Notes under the pieces: generated by a model
The model's database searches: none
Seen by the model: the letters and a program-made list of their open reading frames with translations, nothing else
What the model was told of the DNA's origin: nothing
Translations under genes and position numbers: made by a program
Origin: Selaginella moellendorffii
Taxonomy: Eukaryota; Streptophyta; Lycopodiopsida; Selaginellales; Selaginellaceae
Length of the DNA: 64,000 nucleotides
Direction of reading: 5' to 3'
Assembly: GCF_000143415.4 (NCBI RefSeq)
Contig: NW_003314280.1
Location: 1,638,945-1,702,944, forward strand
Part shown: piece by piece, positions 22,093 through 33,564 of the stretch
Layout: every line of letters begins with the position of its first letter
How positions within the stretch are numbered: the first letter of the stretch is position 1

Positions 22093-22970
22093 ACAGCTGC
22101 TTTGTGATTAGGATCAGCACAGTAGAGGCAAAGATTATGAGATATTCGACATTGCTTCTCAGTAGGACTCAACTTCCCTCTAATGAGTCGGGGAGTACCA
22201 AAAATATCCATCGGGACCGGAGCAGTAGGTTTAGGAGTATGCCCTGAAGACTCAAGCTGGGATTCCTGAGTCTGGGACAGGAAAACGGCGGCACGACGAC
22301 TTTCCTGACGACGTTCAAAAAGACGATTGTCGCATCGAATAGTTTTGTTGATGGCATCCAACAAGTCCGTGGGATCCTCCATGGTGAGCAACAAATCCTT
22401 GACACTGTTGTTGAGGCCGAAACGAAATTGATCAATCAAGGCCCGCTCATCCCACTAAGTGTCCAAGGCAAGGAGTTGAAACTCTGCAGCATAGATCGAG
22501 GCAGGACGAGACCCTTGAGAGAGATGTCTCATCTTTGTGGTGGCAGCCCGAACCCGATCCGTCTCGCCAAAACATGCTTCGAGCTTCTCTTTGAACAATT
22601 GAAGATCCATCAGCTCCGGAACCACGACCCCTTTCATGCTCTTCTCCAGGAGAGGAGAAAACCATGACAAAGCTACACCTTCGAGCAACGTCCCAATCGC
22701 ACTGATTTGAGACTCGCGAGTGGGGTACTGCTGATGTTGAAGTGCGAAGATCAGCTCCATCTGGTTTAGGAATCCACGAAGCTCCGAACGCTTCCCTGAA
22801 AATTTCACCGGGAAACTCACCTTCGGTTTAGGAACTTTGCTAGATCCTTGAACCAAAAGTGAAGCAAGCTCCTGCTGCATGCGAAGAAGGGTCACCTTCA
22901 GCTCGGTATTCTCAGACTGGATTTTTGCAAGGACTTCAGCAAAGAAATCAGGATGGCTTGGAGAATCCAT
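21999..22970 (-). pseudogene. Element C gag, with one amber stop
   Basis: Gag runs from ATG 22970 (MDSPSHPDFFAEVLAK) to TAG 21999. A gag domain (LRGFLNQMELIFALQHQ) is followed by a zinc knuckle (LYCADPNHKAAVCPK). One in-frame TAG at 22455-22457 interrupts it, where element B has CAG (LALDTQWDE). Apart from that it is open. Confidence 0.88.
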
Positions 22971-23069
22971 TGGAAAAGAAGAAAGAAAAAAGGGGGAAAA
23001 AATGCAAAGGCAATCAAACAATCAAAACGAGCTAAAGCAAAAAACGAAAAAGCACAATCTGAATCAAAT

Positions 23070-23445
23070 TGTCAAGACCCCCAACAAGATCAAGACTGGA
23101 AAATGCAAAAGACAAGAGAAAAGCTAGTGAAGAGGCCTTAGACTGGTGTTGATTCAGATTGTGGAGAAATGGAACAAGCCTAACCTATATATACTATAGG
23201 TTGATGAAGCTCCACCACTTTTGGATCGAGGACGGCCCAAATATAGTTGAGGTTGAGGAGGCGCCATATCATCATCAGGAATGTGGCTCGAGACTCAAGA
23301 ATCGTATGGGAAGTCGAGAGTCAGGAATAGGGAAGTGTCTCGAGAGTCAAGAATAGGGAAGTATCTCGAGAGTTAGGAATGTGGTCTGCAGGTCAGGAAT
23401 CCGGTGAGAGTCAGGAATGTGGCAAGAATTGGGGGATTCCTGACA
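23070..23445 (-). repeat. 5' LTR of element C
   Basis: 376 bp. It lacks a 10-bp block (around AATAACAAAG) present in the other two LTRs of the family. Its TATA-like TATATATACTATA is preserved. The bases just inside (ATTTGATTCAGATTG on the minus strand) do not match the tRNA-iMet primer site, so the primer is unclear. Confidence 0.92.
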
Positions 23446-26400
23446 TTCGCCACCACATTTGATTTTCCTGGACGATGCTTAATAAGAAATTCCCCAAACT
23501 CCATGAATTTGACCATCCAACGAGCTTGCCTAATGTTCAATGCCTTCTATGTGAAAAGATACACAAGTGGTTTGTGATCTGTCAACACCACAAACACTAC
23601 ACCATAAAAATAGTGGTGCCATGTCTGCAAAGCATGAATAATAGAGAGTAATTCTTGCTCATATATGGAATAGCATTGCTTCGCGGGATTTAAAGTTTGA
23701 CTCTCATATGTAATAGGTTGTCCGTCTTGTGTGAGAACTCCTCCCAATGCATAACCACTTGCATCACATATCACCTCATAAGGTTTTGATGGATTAACAA
23801 TGCGAAACATTAGAGCTTCGTTCAACAATTGTTTTAGTGCCACAAAACTCTCCTCTTGTGGCTTCTTCCACTCAAATGGCACGTTCTTGCACAACAACTA
23901 TGTCAAAGGAATAGCCACCTCTGCAAACTTATGCTAGAAACATCAATAGTAACTAGCCATTTCAAGGAAACTGCATAACTCGGCCACTGTACTTGGTGTA
24001 GGCCAGTTCTCCACCACAACCACTTTCCTTAGATCCATCTTGACACCCTTAGATGTCACAATATGGCCTAGATATTCCACCTCCAACTTTGCAAATTCAC
24101 ATTTGCTCTTCTTCGCATAAAATTTGCTGTCAAGGAGTAACAAAAGAACTTTGCACAAATGCATCTTATGCTCCTCCATATTCTTGCTGAAAACAAGAAT
24201 ATTGTCCAAGAAAATCTCCATAAACTTATGAAGATAATGCCTAAATACCTCCATCATCAACTGAGTAAATGTGCCTGGTGCATTCATCAAACCAAACAGC
24301 ATAATTGTAAACTCAAAATGCCCAAAGTTTGTGTTGAATGCCGTCTTGGAGATAGATGCATAATCCATTACAATCTGATGATATCCACTCCTCAGATCAA
24401 TCTTAGTAAACACTCATGCTTCACCAAGCTTGTCTAAGATATCATCCATATGTGGCATCGGTATCTTATCTTTCACTATCTTTTTGTTCAAGGCATGGTA
24501 GTCAATACACATCCGCATTGAACTGTCCTTCTTCTTCACAAGCAAGACTGGAGCACCAAATGAAGACTTACTTGGCTAAATAAATCCAAACTCCTTGACT
24601 TGTCGTTGAAGTTCTTGCTCCTCCGCATAACTTAATCGAAATGGATGCCAGTAAATTGGCCACGTCCCCAGCTCCAACATAATCCCATGCTCTACACCTC
24701 GTAATGGAGGCAACCCATGAGAAAGTTTAAATGGAAAAACATTGGAAAACTCGTCGAGTACATCCCATATTGTTGCTTCTCCCCCACACGTGCCTTGGTC
24801 CCCCAAGTCACAAATAAATAGCAAGTAACACAAAAATGCTTTTTCATTACGACAAGCCCGCTTCAAAGATGTAGCGGAGAGCATAACAACTGGAGGTTGA
24901 ACTCCCTCTCCAAAGCACACATCTTTAATGCCATTGTACTCCAATGAGACATGCTTAATATTCCACTTGATCTCCGGATCCACCTTTACTAACCATGGCA
25001 TCCCAAGAATGAAATCCATGTGATAGATATCCGTGAGATAAAAAGTCTCCACAAGTGTGGTTTTACCAACCAACACTTCCAACCCCTTTACACAAGCATC
25101 GAAATGCTAAGCAGAGGTAACTGCACCTTCCACTGTATATGGAGGAACTCTGCATATGACTAGGCCATGCTCCGCAACAAACTTTGCTGAAACGAAGTTG
25201 TCATCACTCCCACTATCCAATAAAATCCGCACTAGATCGCCACGAAATACACTCTCCATCATTAAAGCTGATTCACGAGTATCCTCGAGCTCCATCTTGT
25301 TCCACACACAGTTGAGCTAACAAGCAACGATCAAAAGCCTCTTCCTCCGACCGGAATAGTTGTCCCCATCATCTTCACGTTGCAAAGTTTACAACTTTTT
25401 AGTATCTGATTTACCATCAATAGAAGATTGGCTATTCTTTTTGCTCTGTTGCTTGTTCTTCAACTGTGGACAATCAGCCTTATAGTGTCTAAGCTCGCCG
25501 CAATGATAACAACCCTATCTATAATTCTTCACAAAGAACTTCTACTTGTTTGACCCCTTTACATCTGAAGTAGTCACTACAGACTTCAACTTATGGTGCT
25601 TATTCCCATCTTTGTGTCCATGGCAATCATCACAATGATTCTTAACAGAAGGACTCCGTGAATGCTTGCAAGACTTGTGCTTGTCCTTGTTAAGTCGACG
25701 AGCTACATCAAAGAGCTCCTTCAAACTCTTTATAGGCTGAGAATGATGCAAATGTTGCCGCATGCTCTCACTATGAAGGCCATCAATGAAGTAGGACTTG
25801 TTTTGATCTGGATCCTTTGTTGGAACATGGCTAACCAAGCGAGTAAACTTCTTAATATAGTCTCTGAGCGTTATTTTCCCTTGCTAGAAATGCCAAAGTT
25901 CTATATGAGCATTTTCCATGTCGTAGTGAGGGGCAAAACATAAATGGAAAGCAATCTCAAACTCATCCATGGTAGACACTAGTGGTTTCTTATCTGCAAT
26001 ACAAAACTCTTCAAGTCAATTCCACCACTGCAAACCTGCATCACGCAAAACCATTGAAATAGCCACTAAAGCCTTTGCATTTAGAGTTCAGCCAAGAACT
26101 TCTTCACATTGGCTAGCCAAGCGAGACACTTGGCCACACCACCATCACTAGAAAAGGTTAGAATCTTGAGTTGATTTATCAAGGAAGGTTTACTTAGAGC
26201 GCTACCACGTCCAACCTCGAGTGCCTCAACACGTTCATGCATGGTATCCACCATGCCATGCATCTTGTTTTGCATCTCTTGCTGATTTTGATTAAGGGCT
26301 TGCAGCTCATGAACAACATCTTGAATGGTCCAAATTTCTACAACTTTGTCGGCACCATCTTCAGCACCACCATCAACAATAGGGTTCCAGCATTCAGCTT

Positions 26401-26692
26401 GGTCAGCCATCGCAACCAACATATCTCTGCCGGTGTAAAAAGACAGAAATTTAATTCCCCTAGACTATGTTATGCCACCTCTTAAGGTTCTTCACCACCC
26501 AACCACCCCCAAACTACCTCAAAAGCTTCATTGTGCCCATTATGAGCCCTAGGGTAGGTTAAGTCAATTAGCCTAAAAACCTTAGTTTATATATAAAAGT
26601 GAATGGTCCACATTGAAATCAATCCAATGGTTACTAAAATCCCACTATGTTAATATTAGTATACAATATTGTAGCCATATACTTGCACCTCA
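23446..26692 (-). mobile_element. Ty3/gypsy relic D (gag, protease, RT, RNase H)
   Basis: On the minus strand: a promoter/LTR-like block (26692-26555) homologous to 332-470; gag (26422-25542) with knuckle CYHCGELRHYKADCP; protease (LLDSGSDDNFVS, about 25220); RT (25082-23943) with MRMCIDYHALNK, FTKIDLRSGYHQI and an altered catalytic box FLDNILVFS in place of YxDD; and RNase H (23897-23547, ICDASGYALGGVL) ending HRPGKSNVVAN. It is then cut at 23445 by element C. Integrase and 3' LTR are missing. It has multiple stops and is inactive. Confidence 0.88.
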
Positions 26693-26699
26693 GATCATC

Positions 26700-27930
26700 A
26701 AATTTTATCTTTCTTAATAATAATATTTTATAAAAAAATTTAATTGATGTAATGTATTCTTGAACCTTCAATAATTATTAATTGGCTGGAGATAGTAAAA
26801 AAAAACTATTTTTTTTAGAAAACTTTATAATTTTGTATAGTAATAAAGAAATATTGTTACTAAAATAACAAAACATTAAAAATTCTAATTAAAAGCATTT
26901 GTAAAGTTTCAAATTCAACTTTAACATAAAAGGAAATTAATTAGCTTCAAGTAGTTTGGATTTCCTTGTGCTCGCTTGCCAAGAATCACATGATGCTGCT
27001 CCTACCCATAGAGGCAAATCGTGACTGGTTTTGACCCTTAAAAAAGAAATTTTTCTTTCTTACTAATTTGGGTAGCAATTTCTATCCAAAGGCCTAAGGT
27101 CATCTGAATCTGCTTTGAGTTTTCATTGAGTCCTTCCACTCAAAGCAGTGAGGCCTTTAGTTGCCCAGAAACTGATACACTGCTGTGATTGAAATTGGTG
27201 TCAGTGTAGCTGGAAAGAACAACAGGATCAAGGAGGTACTGCAAAACGAAAGAAGAGGCTATACTGTTGATATCCACATAAAGCTCCCAAGCTGGTATAA
27301 TATTTCTGGTAGCATGGTTTTTCTCTGGTCTTTGGAGGTGGTACGTGTTCTCCTGGACCTTCAAGAAATATTTGTGCGCGTGACTTTGAATCTAGCAACA
27401 AAAGAACAAGGACAAACAACGAGAACTTACAGTTTGGAGCCAACAAAGAGCTCAATCTCTAACATGGACATAGTACTTTTATTTTACATTCTTTATAATC
27501 TCCAACAAATCCTCCAGGAGACCTGCCAATAGATGAACTATGCCAGCTTCACAAACTCCACGAAGAGCTCCAGTAGCGTCAGAAAGCATGTCAATCCTTG
27601 GTGACAATTGCCTGCTAGGAGCAATCCACAAGGACCAGGTTGCGAGTTTAGCAAAATTATGATTTTGGTGTGTTGGTATCCAACTTACAGCTATTCCTTA
27701 ATTGAGTAAACGTGAAAGGTTTTTGTTTGCTCTGGTGGTAGAGGGTTAATAATAAGTTGTGACTTCACAGAAAATATTCTGTTTTGGCAGTTTCAACAAG
27801 AAGCATGAGACTGTGCAAACAAGTTTGCAAGTTTGTAATGGGGTTTTCTCACTCCCTCCACTCCCACCCTCACGTTCTTCCATCTCCCCACCCAGGCCAC
27901 TCTGAGGTCCTAAGATGCTAAAGGTAAATC
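26700..27930. other. AT-rich intergenic stretch with an unassigned exon-like segment
   Basis: 26700-27060 is AT-rich without features. On the minus strand, 27600-27130 looks exon-like: a short GT-AG intron-shaped segment near 27425-27385 and an open run ending LDPVVLSSYTDTNFNHSSVS. I do not recognise the protein and cannot build a complete model, so no gene is called. Confidence 0.35.
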
Positions 27931-28170
27931 CTCCAGCCCTTGGACTTTGAACATTAAAGCTGGACTGGAAGATGTATAACTTGAATTTCTAACATGCCAT
28001 AGATGTGAAGTCTCCAGCGACTGTTACGTGTTAAACTGGATAGGTTTTTATTTTGCTTTGCATACACGGCCACGATTGTCATCACATTGCAATGCAACAA
28101 CTAATTCCACACATAAAAGTCCAAGCTAGAAGATACATCTACGTCTCCGGCACGTGCCTCAACGAAATCA

Positions 28171-29144
28171 ATGGAGTTCCTCTGGATTGGTTTTGCGTCT
28201 TTCATTGCTCTCGTATTCCTTAAGCTTGTCAGTGGCAACCGAGGCAGCGGTAGCAAATCGCCACCATCTCCTCCGGGACTTCCAATCCTCGGCCATCTCC
28301 ATCTCCTCGGTAAGCTCCCCCACCAGTCCTTGCAGAAGCTCTCCCAGAGGCATGGCGGCCTCATGCTTCTCAAGCTTGGCGTCCACAACACGCTCGTTGC
28401 TTCCACCGCCGAGGCCGCCAGGGAGCTCCTCAAGACGCAAAATCATGTCTTTTCTTCCAGGCCCAGGACGATTGCCGGCGAGAACTTCGGGTATGGAGGA
28501 GCTGGGATGGTCTGGGCCGCCTATGGCGATCACTGGAGGAGCGTCCGTAAGCTATGCACTCTGGAGCTCCTCACTGCCAAGCGAGTCGAGATGTTCCAGC
28601 AAGTCCGGAAAGCCGAGATGTCGATGCTCTTGAAGGAGATCCAAAGTTCCCAGACGAGTTCCGTGGAGCTCACGTCCAAGCTCCTGGATCTCACTTTCAA
28701 CTTCATGACGAGGATGGTGATGAACCGGAGCTACTCCTCTGGGAGCTCCGCTGAGAGGGAACTCGCAGTAAGGTTCAAAGACTTGATTACGGAGGCGTTC
28801 ACGGTGGCTGGAAGTAACACCTGGCCGACTTCTTCCCATATCTGGGATGGATGGACGGCCAAGCCAGGAAGATCTGCGCGATCCACAAGCAGCTCGACGA
28901 GTATCTGGCCAAGCAGATCGTCGAGCACCGCCAGCAGCCAGGAACCAACAGAGATTTCCTGGACATGATGTTGGCCACAAAAGATCTCAGCGATACTTCC
29001 ATCAAATCTCTCTGCCTGGTATGGAAACTGTTCCGTGTTCTTCTCGTCATTGACATGGCGGAGAAGTTTGGTCTTACTGTTCCCAGAGCTTCTCCACTCA
29101 GGCTGGTACCGTCCACACGCTTGAACCCACAGGCATACATTTGA
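28171..29144 (+). pseudogene. Cytochrome P450 pseudogene (CYP71-clan type), heme exon deleted
   Basis: The N-terminus is like the intact copy at 36489-38006: membrane anchor MEFLWIGFASFIALVFLKLV, proline hinge PPSPPGLPILGH and substrate-recognition region to AFTVAGSNT. A 1-nt deletion near 28820 (AACACCTGG against AACACTCTGG) shifts the frame. The copy then jumps from inside the intron (about 29053) to MAEKFGLTVPRASPL near the C-terminus. About 560 bp with the I-helix, ETLR, PERF and the heme-binding cysteine are gone. The deletion ends share GAC. It cannot encode an active enzyme. Confidence 0.92.
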
Positions 29145-29477
29145 TTGTCAAAATAAAACACACTTTTATTGCAAGTTCTCACGATCTTCATTGAATTTGA
29201 GTTGAATCTGCAAAGATTTGGTGAGGACAATCATCGTAGCGCGAGAAAAGAAACCTGTGCAAGTAGAGAATCGTGATTCGCGATCCTTCGGCGACCTGGC
29301 ATAACAAGCGGACAGACATTTTCCTTTTCCTTGTGTTTTTTTTCGTAAGATGGCTGACCTGGCACTTCAGGAATTCTACAGCAAAAGTTCACATAGAAAG
29401 CGAACTCCATACCTGAAAGAATGGAAGCTTGTATGGCAAACTTAAGCTCAGTTCCTCCAGTGTTGGAAGCTGGATAT

Positions 29478-30340
29478 TTGTCTGTGTGTGCTCTAAAAAG
29501 TTCAGGACGACAATGAAAGAAAGGAAGAGCTTGCCTCATCATCAGGGAATTTTTGGCGTCCGGACAGAAACAAACTTAATAGAGTGAATGAAAAACACCA
29601 CACACTGGAGATTCTTGCCGCTCCTGCTAGTCCATCCCCACATTTAGTTGCCGTAATGGGGCGAGAGTTAATCGAGTTCTGTTTTAGGGTTCTTGGAGTG
29701 AAATAGAATGGTGGAGGCCATTCGCAAAGGTAGTCGCATGTAAAGTAAGAAAAAGATTCCCCACCATCTATGTTTATTGATCTAAACTGTTCTTTCCGTG
29801 TATCACTCTCTCAACCTTTGAGCGAGCTTTTATCTGCATTGGATCTACGAGCTCAGAATTTTGTCAAGCAAAGCAGCGCAAGGTACATGGATCTCTTTGG
29901 AATTCTCATTTCTCTTTTCCCTGCGAGTATAGGCAGCGGCCGAATATGTAGTCGAAAAGGGGCTGGATACCAAAGGTGCCGAAGCAGCACGAACGCGAGA
30001 GCTAGTTTTAAATGGTTATTATTCCTTAATTTGTTTTAAGGGTGGTTGCTTTGACCAGATCTTCACATTTCCCATACATCGCGTCCGAGGCTGGATAGAG
30101 TTCCTGGAACTCGGAGGATTTACAGACAGTGGGAGCTCGGTCTCCAGTTCTCCAGATCTTTCTTCCTTGCGAGAAATCTCCCATGGCTGTGCAAGCATTG
30201 GTCGCAGCAGCAAAAGCTAGTCTCCTTCTTTGCACCGATTTTCGCCGAGCAATCGCTTGAAAAGGCTCAACGCGGCTCGTTGACGCCATGCGCGACGTAC
30301 TCGACGATCATGGCTGTGGAGCACGACGAATCCGCGCAAC
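29478..30340. other. Segment present only in the left arm
   Basis: In the right arm the flanking sequences are contiguous (near 36143). The segment contains a minus-strand PPR-like piece (30289-30026) and a stretch (30088-30148) that is the inverted repeat of 30386-30450. It is either an insertion here or a deletion in the other arm. Confidence 0.55.
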
Positions 30341-30760
30341 ACACTTTGAGAACATCTTGATCACTGCACAGCTGATTTTTATTCCTTTGAGACCGAGCTC
30401 CCACTGTCTGTAAATGTTCCTCCAAGCTCCAGGAACTCTATCCGGCCTCGGAACGAGCAAAAGGTCTCGGATGAACTCCTTCTAGAGCTTGCAAAGGATT
30501 TTCATAGAGTTGCCAGCTTGAGCACACGCAGCTATGGCGGCGTTCCAAAACTTCTCTTCCATTCCCTCGACGTCTTCCACACTGCCGATTTCCCATATGC
30601 CGGAATCAATCCATCCCAGCAGCATTCCTTCACAGAAAACTCTCCCAGCTCCACGGATTCGTGGATCACTCGGATGATCGCAGTGGCGCCCACAAGCCTC
30701 CACGATTGCGCAGAGCGTGAAGCTGCTGGGCTTGATCCCTTCCACCACCGCTTGCAATGC
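30026..30760 (-). pseudogene. PPR-protein debris
   Basis: Two minus-strand pieces resemble pentatricopeptide repeats: 30760-30482 (EGIKPSSFTLCAIVEACG, then WNAAIAACAQAGNSMK) and 30289-30026 (AATNACTAMGDFSQGRKI, then MYGKCEDL). They are out of frame with each other and broken, and the first is mirrored at 35720-36000. PPR proteins act in organelle RNA processing; nothing here looks translatable as one. Confidence 0.6.
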
Positions 30761-31129
30761 CTAAACAAAATCCCCGCTCTGGGAAATGCACGCTCCACGA
30801 GAACGATTCCAGCATCGGTCGTGATTAATCCCGGAGATTCCTGTCGTCGATCACGCCAGCCCTCTTGGCGGCAACATCGCTCGCGCGCTTGGATTGCGAA
30901 ATCAGCTCCACCTGGTTGCGTGTGACTCGCGCTTGCCGCTCCCTGCGAAGCTGCGCTGGATCGCGTGCGGACCATGGCGGATTTTGCTTCCCGCGACCTG
31001 CGATTCCCGCGCTTGCGATTCTCTCGCGACTGGAGGAGGATGTGATCCACGCGACGACGCACGCGGCTGGAGAAATGCGCGAAGCCTCTGTTTGTAGAGT
31101 TTTGGGTTCCACTCCACAGAGAAGTGCTT

Positions 31130-32420
31130 TGTGATACGGATTGCTCCAGGCGACTTTGTGTTGCTGGCCCTAGGCAGGTGGGCTGTGTCTCTAGCACTAG
31201 CGGCCGCGTGTTACTTGGATTTCTCCTCTGATTTAGCCTTCTTCGGCGTCTACACCCTTGAGTGTTCATTAATTCGTTTTCACGGTATCCTTGTGCTAGT
31301 CGGTATGCTTCTGCGAGCTTGGTTGTAGGCAGAGTCCAACTCACTGGTCCGTGTAATATCTGTAGCACAAGTCTCAGGATTTCGCAAAAATCCTGAACTT
31401 CGCCAAGATCCTGAATTCTGTCGAGTTCAGTCGCAAATTGATAAATTTGTGTTCCGATTGTTGTTCTTAAAGCTGCTGCAACCACTCTAGTACTTGAGCT
31501 ATTTAAAACTAGTGTAATTGGGGTGAAGTCTTCTTGCTTATGGGCCCCAAGAAAATTTACGTATGTTTGCTGGAAGATGTGTCCTCTAAGGGTTCTTTCG
31601 CCAGCAAAGTGATCAAGCATTTCTTCATTTTTCCCTCTCTTTCTCTCGGGATTTCGGGATTTACTCAGGATCTTTCCTGGTCTTCCGGTTTTTCTTCTTG
31701 CTTTGGGGTTGTGTTTTCTTGGTCTTTGATCTTCAAGGCTGCTTTCTTATTGATGCAGTAGTTACATCTCTTATCTGGATAGCACACTATGTACGGCTTT
31801 GCACAGTTTTGAAATCCACACAGCAAGCAATCTTGGTATGGTGTGCAGCTCTTGTCTCTAAATGGGCAGTCGTGCCCCTCCATGCGTGTGGGCAGTTGCG
31901 TTGCTGCACATCTTCACTTTCGCAAATGCTGAGTTGCGAATTTATGAGTCCTTGGTCAAGGATCCTTAGAATATTCTTTGTCTTCAACCTTTGGCTGTGT
32001 AACGGTTTTGTAACCACCTTGGATTTCTTGGGAAAAATCCCAGTTTCTCTTTGCTTGAGTGCTTTCCAGCACTAACACTGTCTTCTAGTGCCTTTAATCT
32101 TCGTGTTTCTTCATTTCTCTTTTGTTTCTTCCACATCACACCCTATTTCCTCCTTGTTCCTTTGTTCTGGGCTCGATCTTCTGGGTGTGATCAGTCTCCA
32201 GTGTCTCCCCTCATTGTGCTCTCAAACCCACCGTGGTCGCCAATGGAAAACACATGGAAAACCCACCCTTGCACAAGTCTTGCAAAGGGAGAAAAATCTA
32301 AACTACTTACTTGCGTTTCCTATGCTATTGGGAATTCCTGCGCCTCTTCCAGATCCCCAAAGCGTGGCAAGAATATGCCACTGATTATTCTGTGCACACT
32401 TTGGGAATTTTTCTGAAAGT
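31130..32420 (-). mobile_element. Degenerate retroelement-like segment
   Basis: On the minus strand, TTGGCGACCACGGTGGG (32243-32227) resembles the TGGCGAC-type primer-binding site of some plant gypsy elements. About 350 bp downstream a cysteine-rich open run (31883-31665; about nine Cys in 45 residues, with CLLC and CNYC) could be a gag knuckle relic. LTR-like sequence with a TTTAAATAG box lies near 31500. There is no pol, and the identity is tentative. Confidence 0.35.
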
Positions 32421-33560
32421 CTAATTCCTGAATGCATATTTCCTAAGCCACGGATTCCTGAGTGGTGCTTCCAGATTTTTAGTGCCTTTTTTCTATAGTA
32501 TTATGCTTAGCAAATTACACATTATATTTCATTAGACTTTATAAGAGTAGTGAATTCTCATTAATCTTGACTTAGTCTTGATTAGTATATCCAATGTAAT
32601 TATTTGCAGTTGATATATTAGTATCCATACTATAGCCTAGTCCATTAAAAGGTTATATACCATATAAGTCCATCTCATAATCTTGAGTGTTAATTATGCA
32701 TAGCTAGCGCTCAAAGGTATTAGCTAAACACATTAATAAACTTATTATAGTTGAGTTGGACTAAAGTAATCATTTTGTTTATACTTGTCCACATTCCTAT
32801 ACATTGTACCTAGAGTGTTACTTTTCTATTGGATAAATATATAATTCAATGATATGAGTTTAGTGTTTGAGTCCTACAAAAGTGAGTTGAAGAATAATTA
32901 TTAGTTTCTAATGATTTTGTCAAGGATTATTAACACTATTTTTGCTTGATGATAATTTAGCAGTGATGAGTTTGTTTTACTAGATGGTATTGTTCAGGAT
33001 TGTATCATTAACCTTGTATGATTTTCCATATTGGTATATTAATTCCCCCTCTATTGATGTTACCTAGTTGCATTTAATTTGTGGTGTTGGATTTTATTAA
33101 GTCTTAGATGTAATGATTCACTCCTTGACATGATGTTGATAGCATTAAAGTGACATCTTGACATTGATATTATTGGAGCTGAAAGTGAAGTGAGATGCTT
33201 TGTTGTCTCCATGGGCATATTGAGGAAGTTGGATTTTCCATTTTTAGTGGTTCAGATGGTTGGTAAATAGTTGGGCTTAATAGAGATTAATATTTCATTT
33301 CACTAGTCTCAATTAAAATAGTGTTGGTAGTTGGTTATACCTTTATTCATTAACATTTATGCATTTGTTAATTAACACTTATGTTAACATTCAAATGAAT
33401 TAAGTGGCAAGTTGAGTTAGTTTTGTTCTAGATGAGATTTCTTAATAAAGGTTGAGCTTTAGCTTTTCTTTAAAATATAATTTAGTCATAAATTATGCTA
33501 ACTTTCCAAGAGAAAAAATTAAATTAGTGATCGACATTAAAGTTGTTAGTTCTTTGTTAG
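32421..33560. other. AT-rich stretch without features
   Basis: Low-complexity AT-rich DNA. I find no open frame, repeat shared with the rest of the window, or RNA gene. Confidence 0.55.
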
Positions 33561-33564
33561 AATT

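Larger units (their letters stand above)
17859..23445 (-). mobile_element. Ty3/gypsy chromovirus, element C, nearly complete
   Basis: A 5.6-kb element on the minus strand with LTRs at 23070-23445 (5') and 17859-18244 (3'), both TG...CA. Between them in order are gag, protease (-1 frame), RT, RNase H, integrase and chromodomain. The LTRs differ at roughly 20 positions plus a 10-bp indel by hand count, so it is not a very recent insertion. A purine tract (GAGGAGCGGG) precedes the 3' LTR. Stops occur in gag (22455) and RT (about 20592 and about 20362), each at a codon that is or should be Gln. Flanks show no 5-bp target duplication (GGGAC against TTCGC), and different elements lie on the two sides. 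Confidence 0.93.
27935..31120 (+). repeat. Left arm of a large inverted duplication
   Basis: This arm is homologous in reverse orientation to 35395-38215. It covers a P450 promoter (from about 27940), the P450 gene, its 3' flank and PPR-derived sequence up to GTGGAGTGGAACC at about 31115. It carries about 870 bp (roughly 29478-30340) that the right arm lacks, and lacks the P450 second exon. The spacer is about 4.3 kb. Confidence 0.85.

Noticed and set aside
23441-23450. A target duplication for element C
   Set aside because: The flanking pentamers GGGAC and TTCGC do not match even allowing one change.
30532-31620. 362-codon minus-strand open frame
   Set aside because: It runs across the boundary of the inverted duplication and the neighbouring retroelement-like segment, reads the PPR debris out of frame and has no recognisable domain.
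31665-31883. Cysteine-rich ORF as a pararetrovirus coat protein
   Set aside because: Cysteine spacing does not fit the CX2CX4HX4C knuckle and no viral pol or movement protein is nearby.
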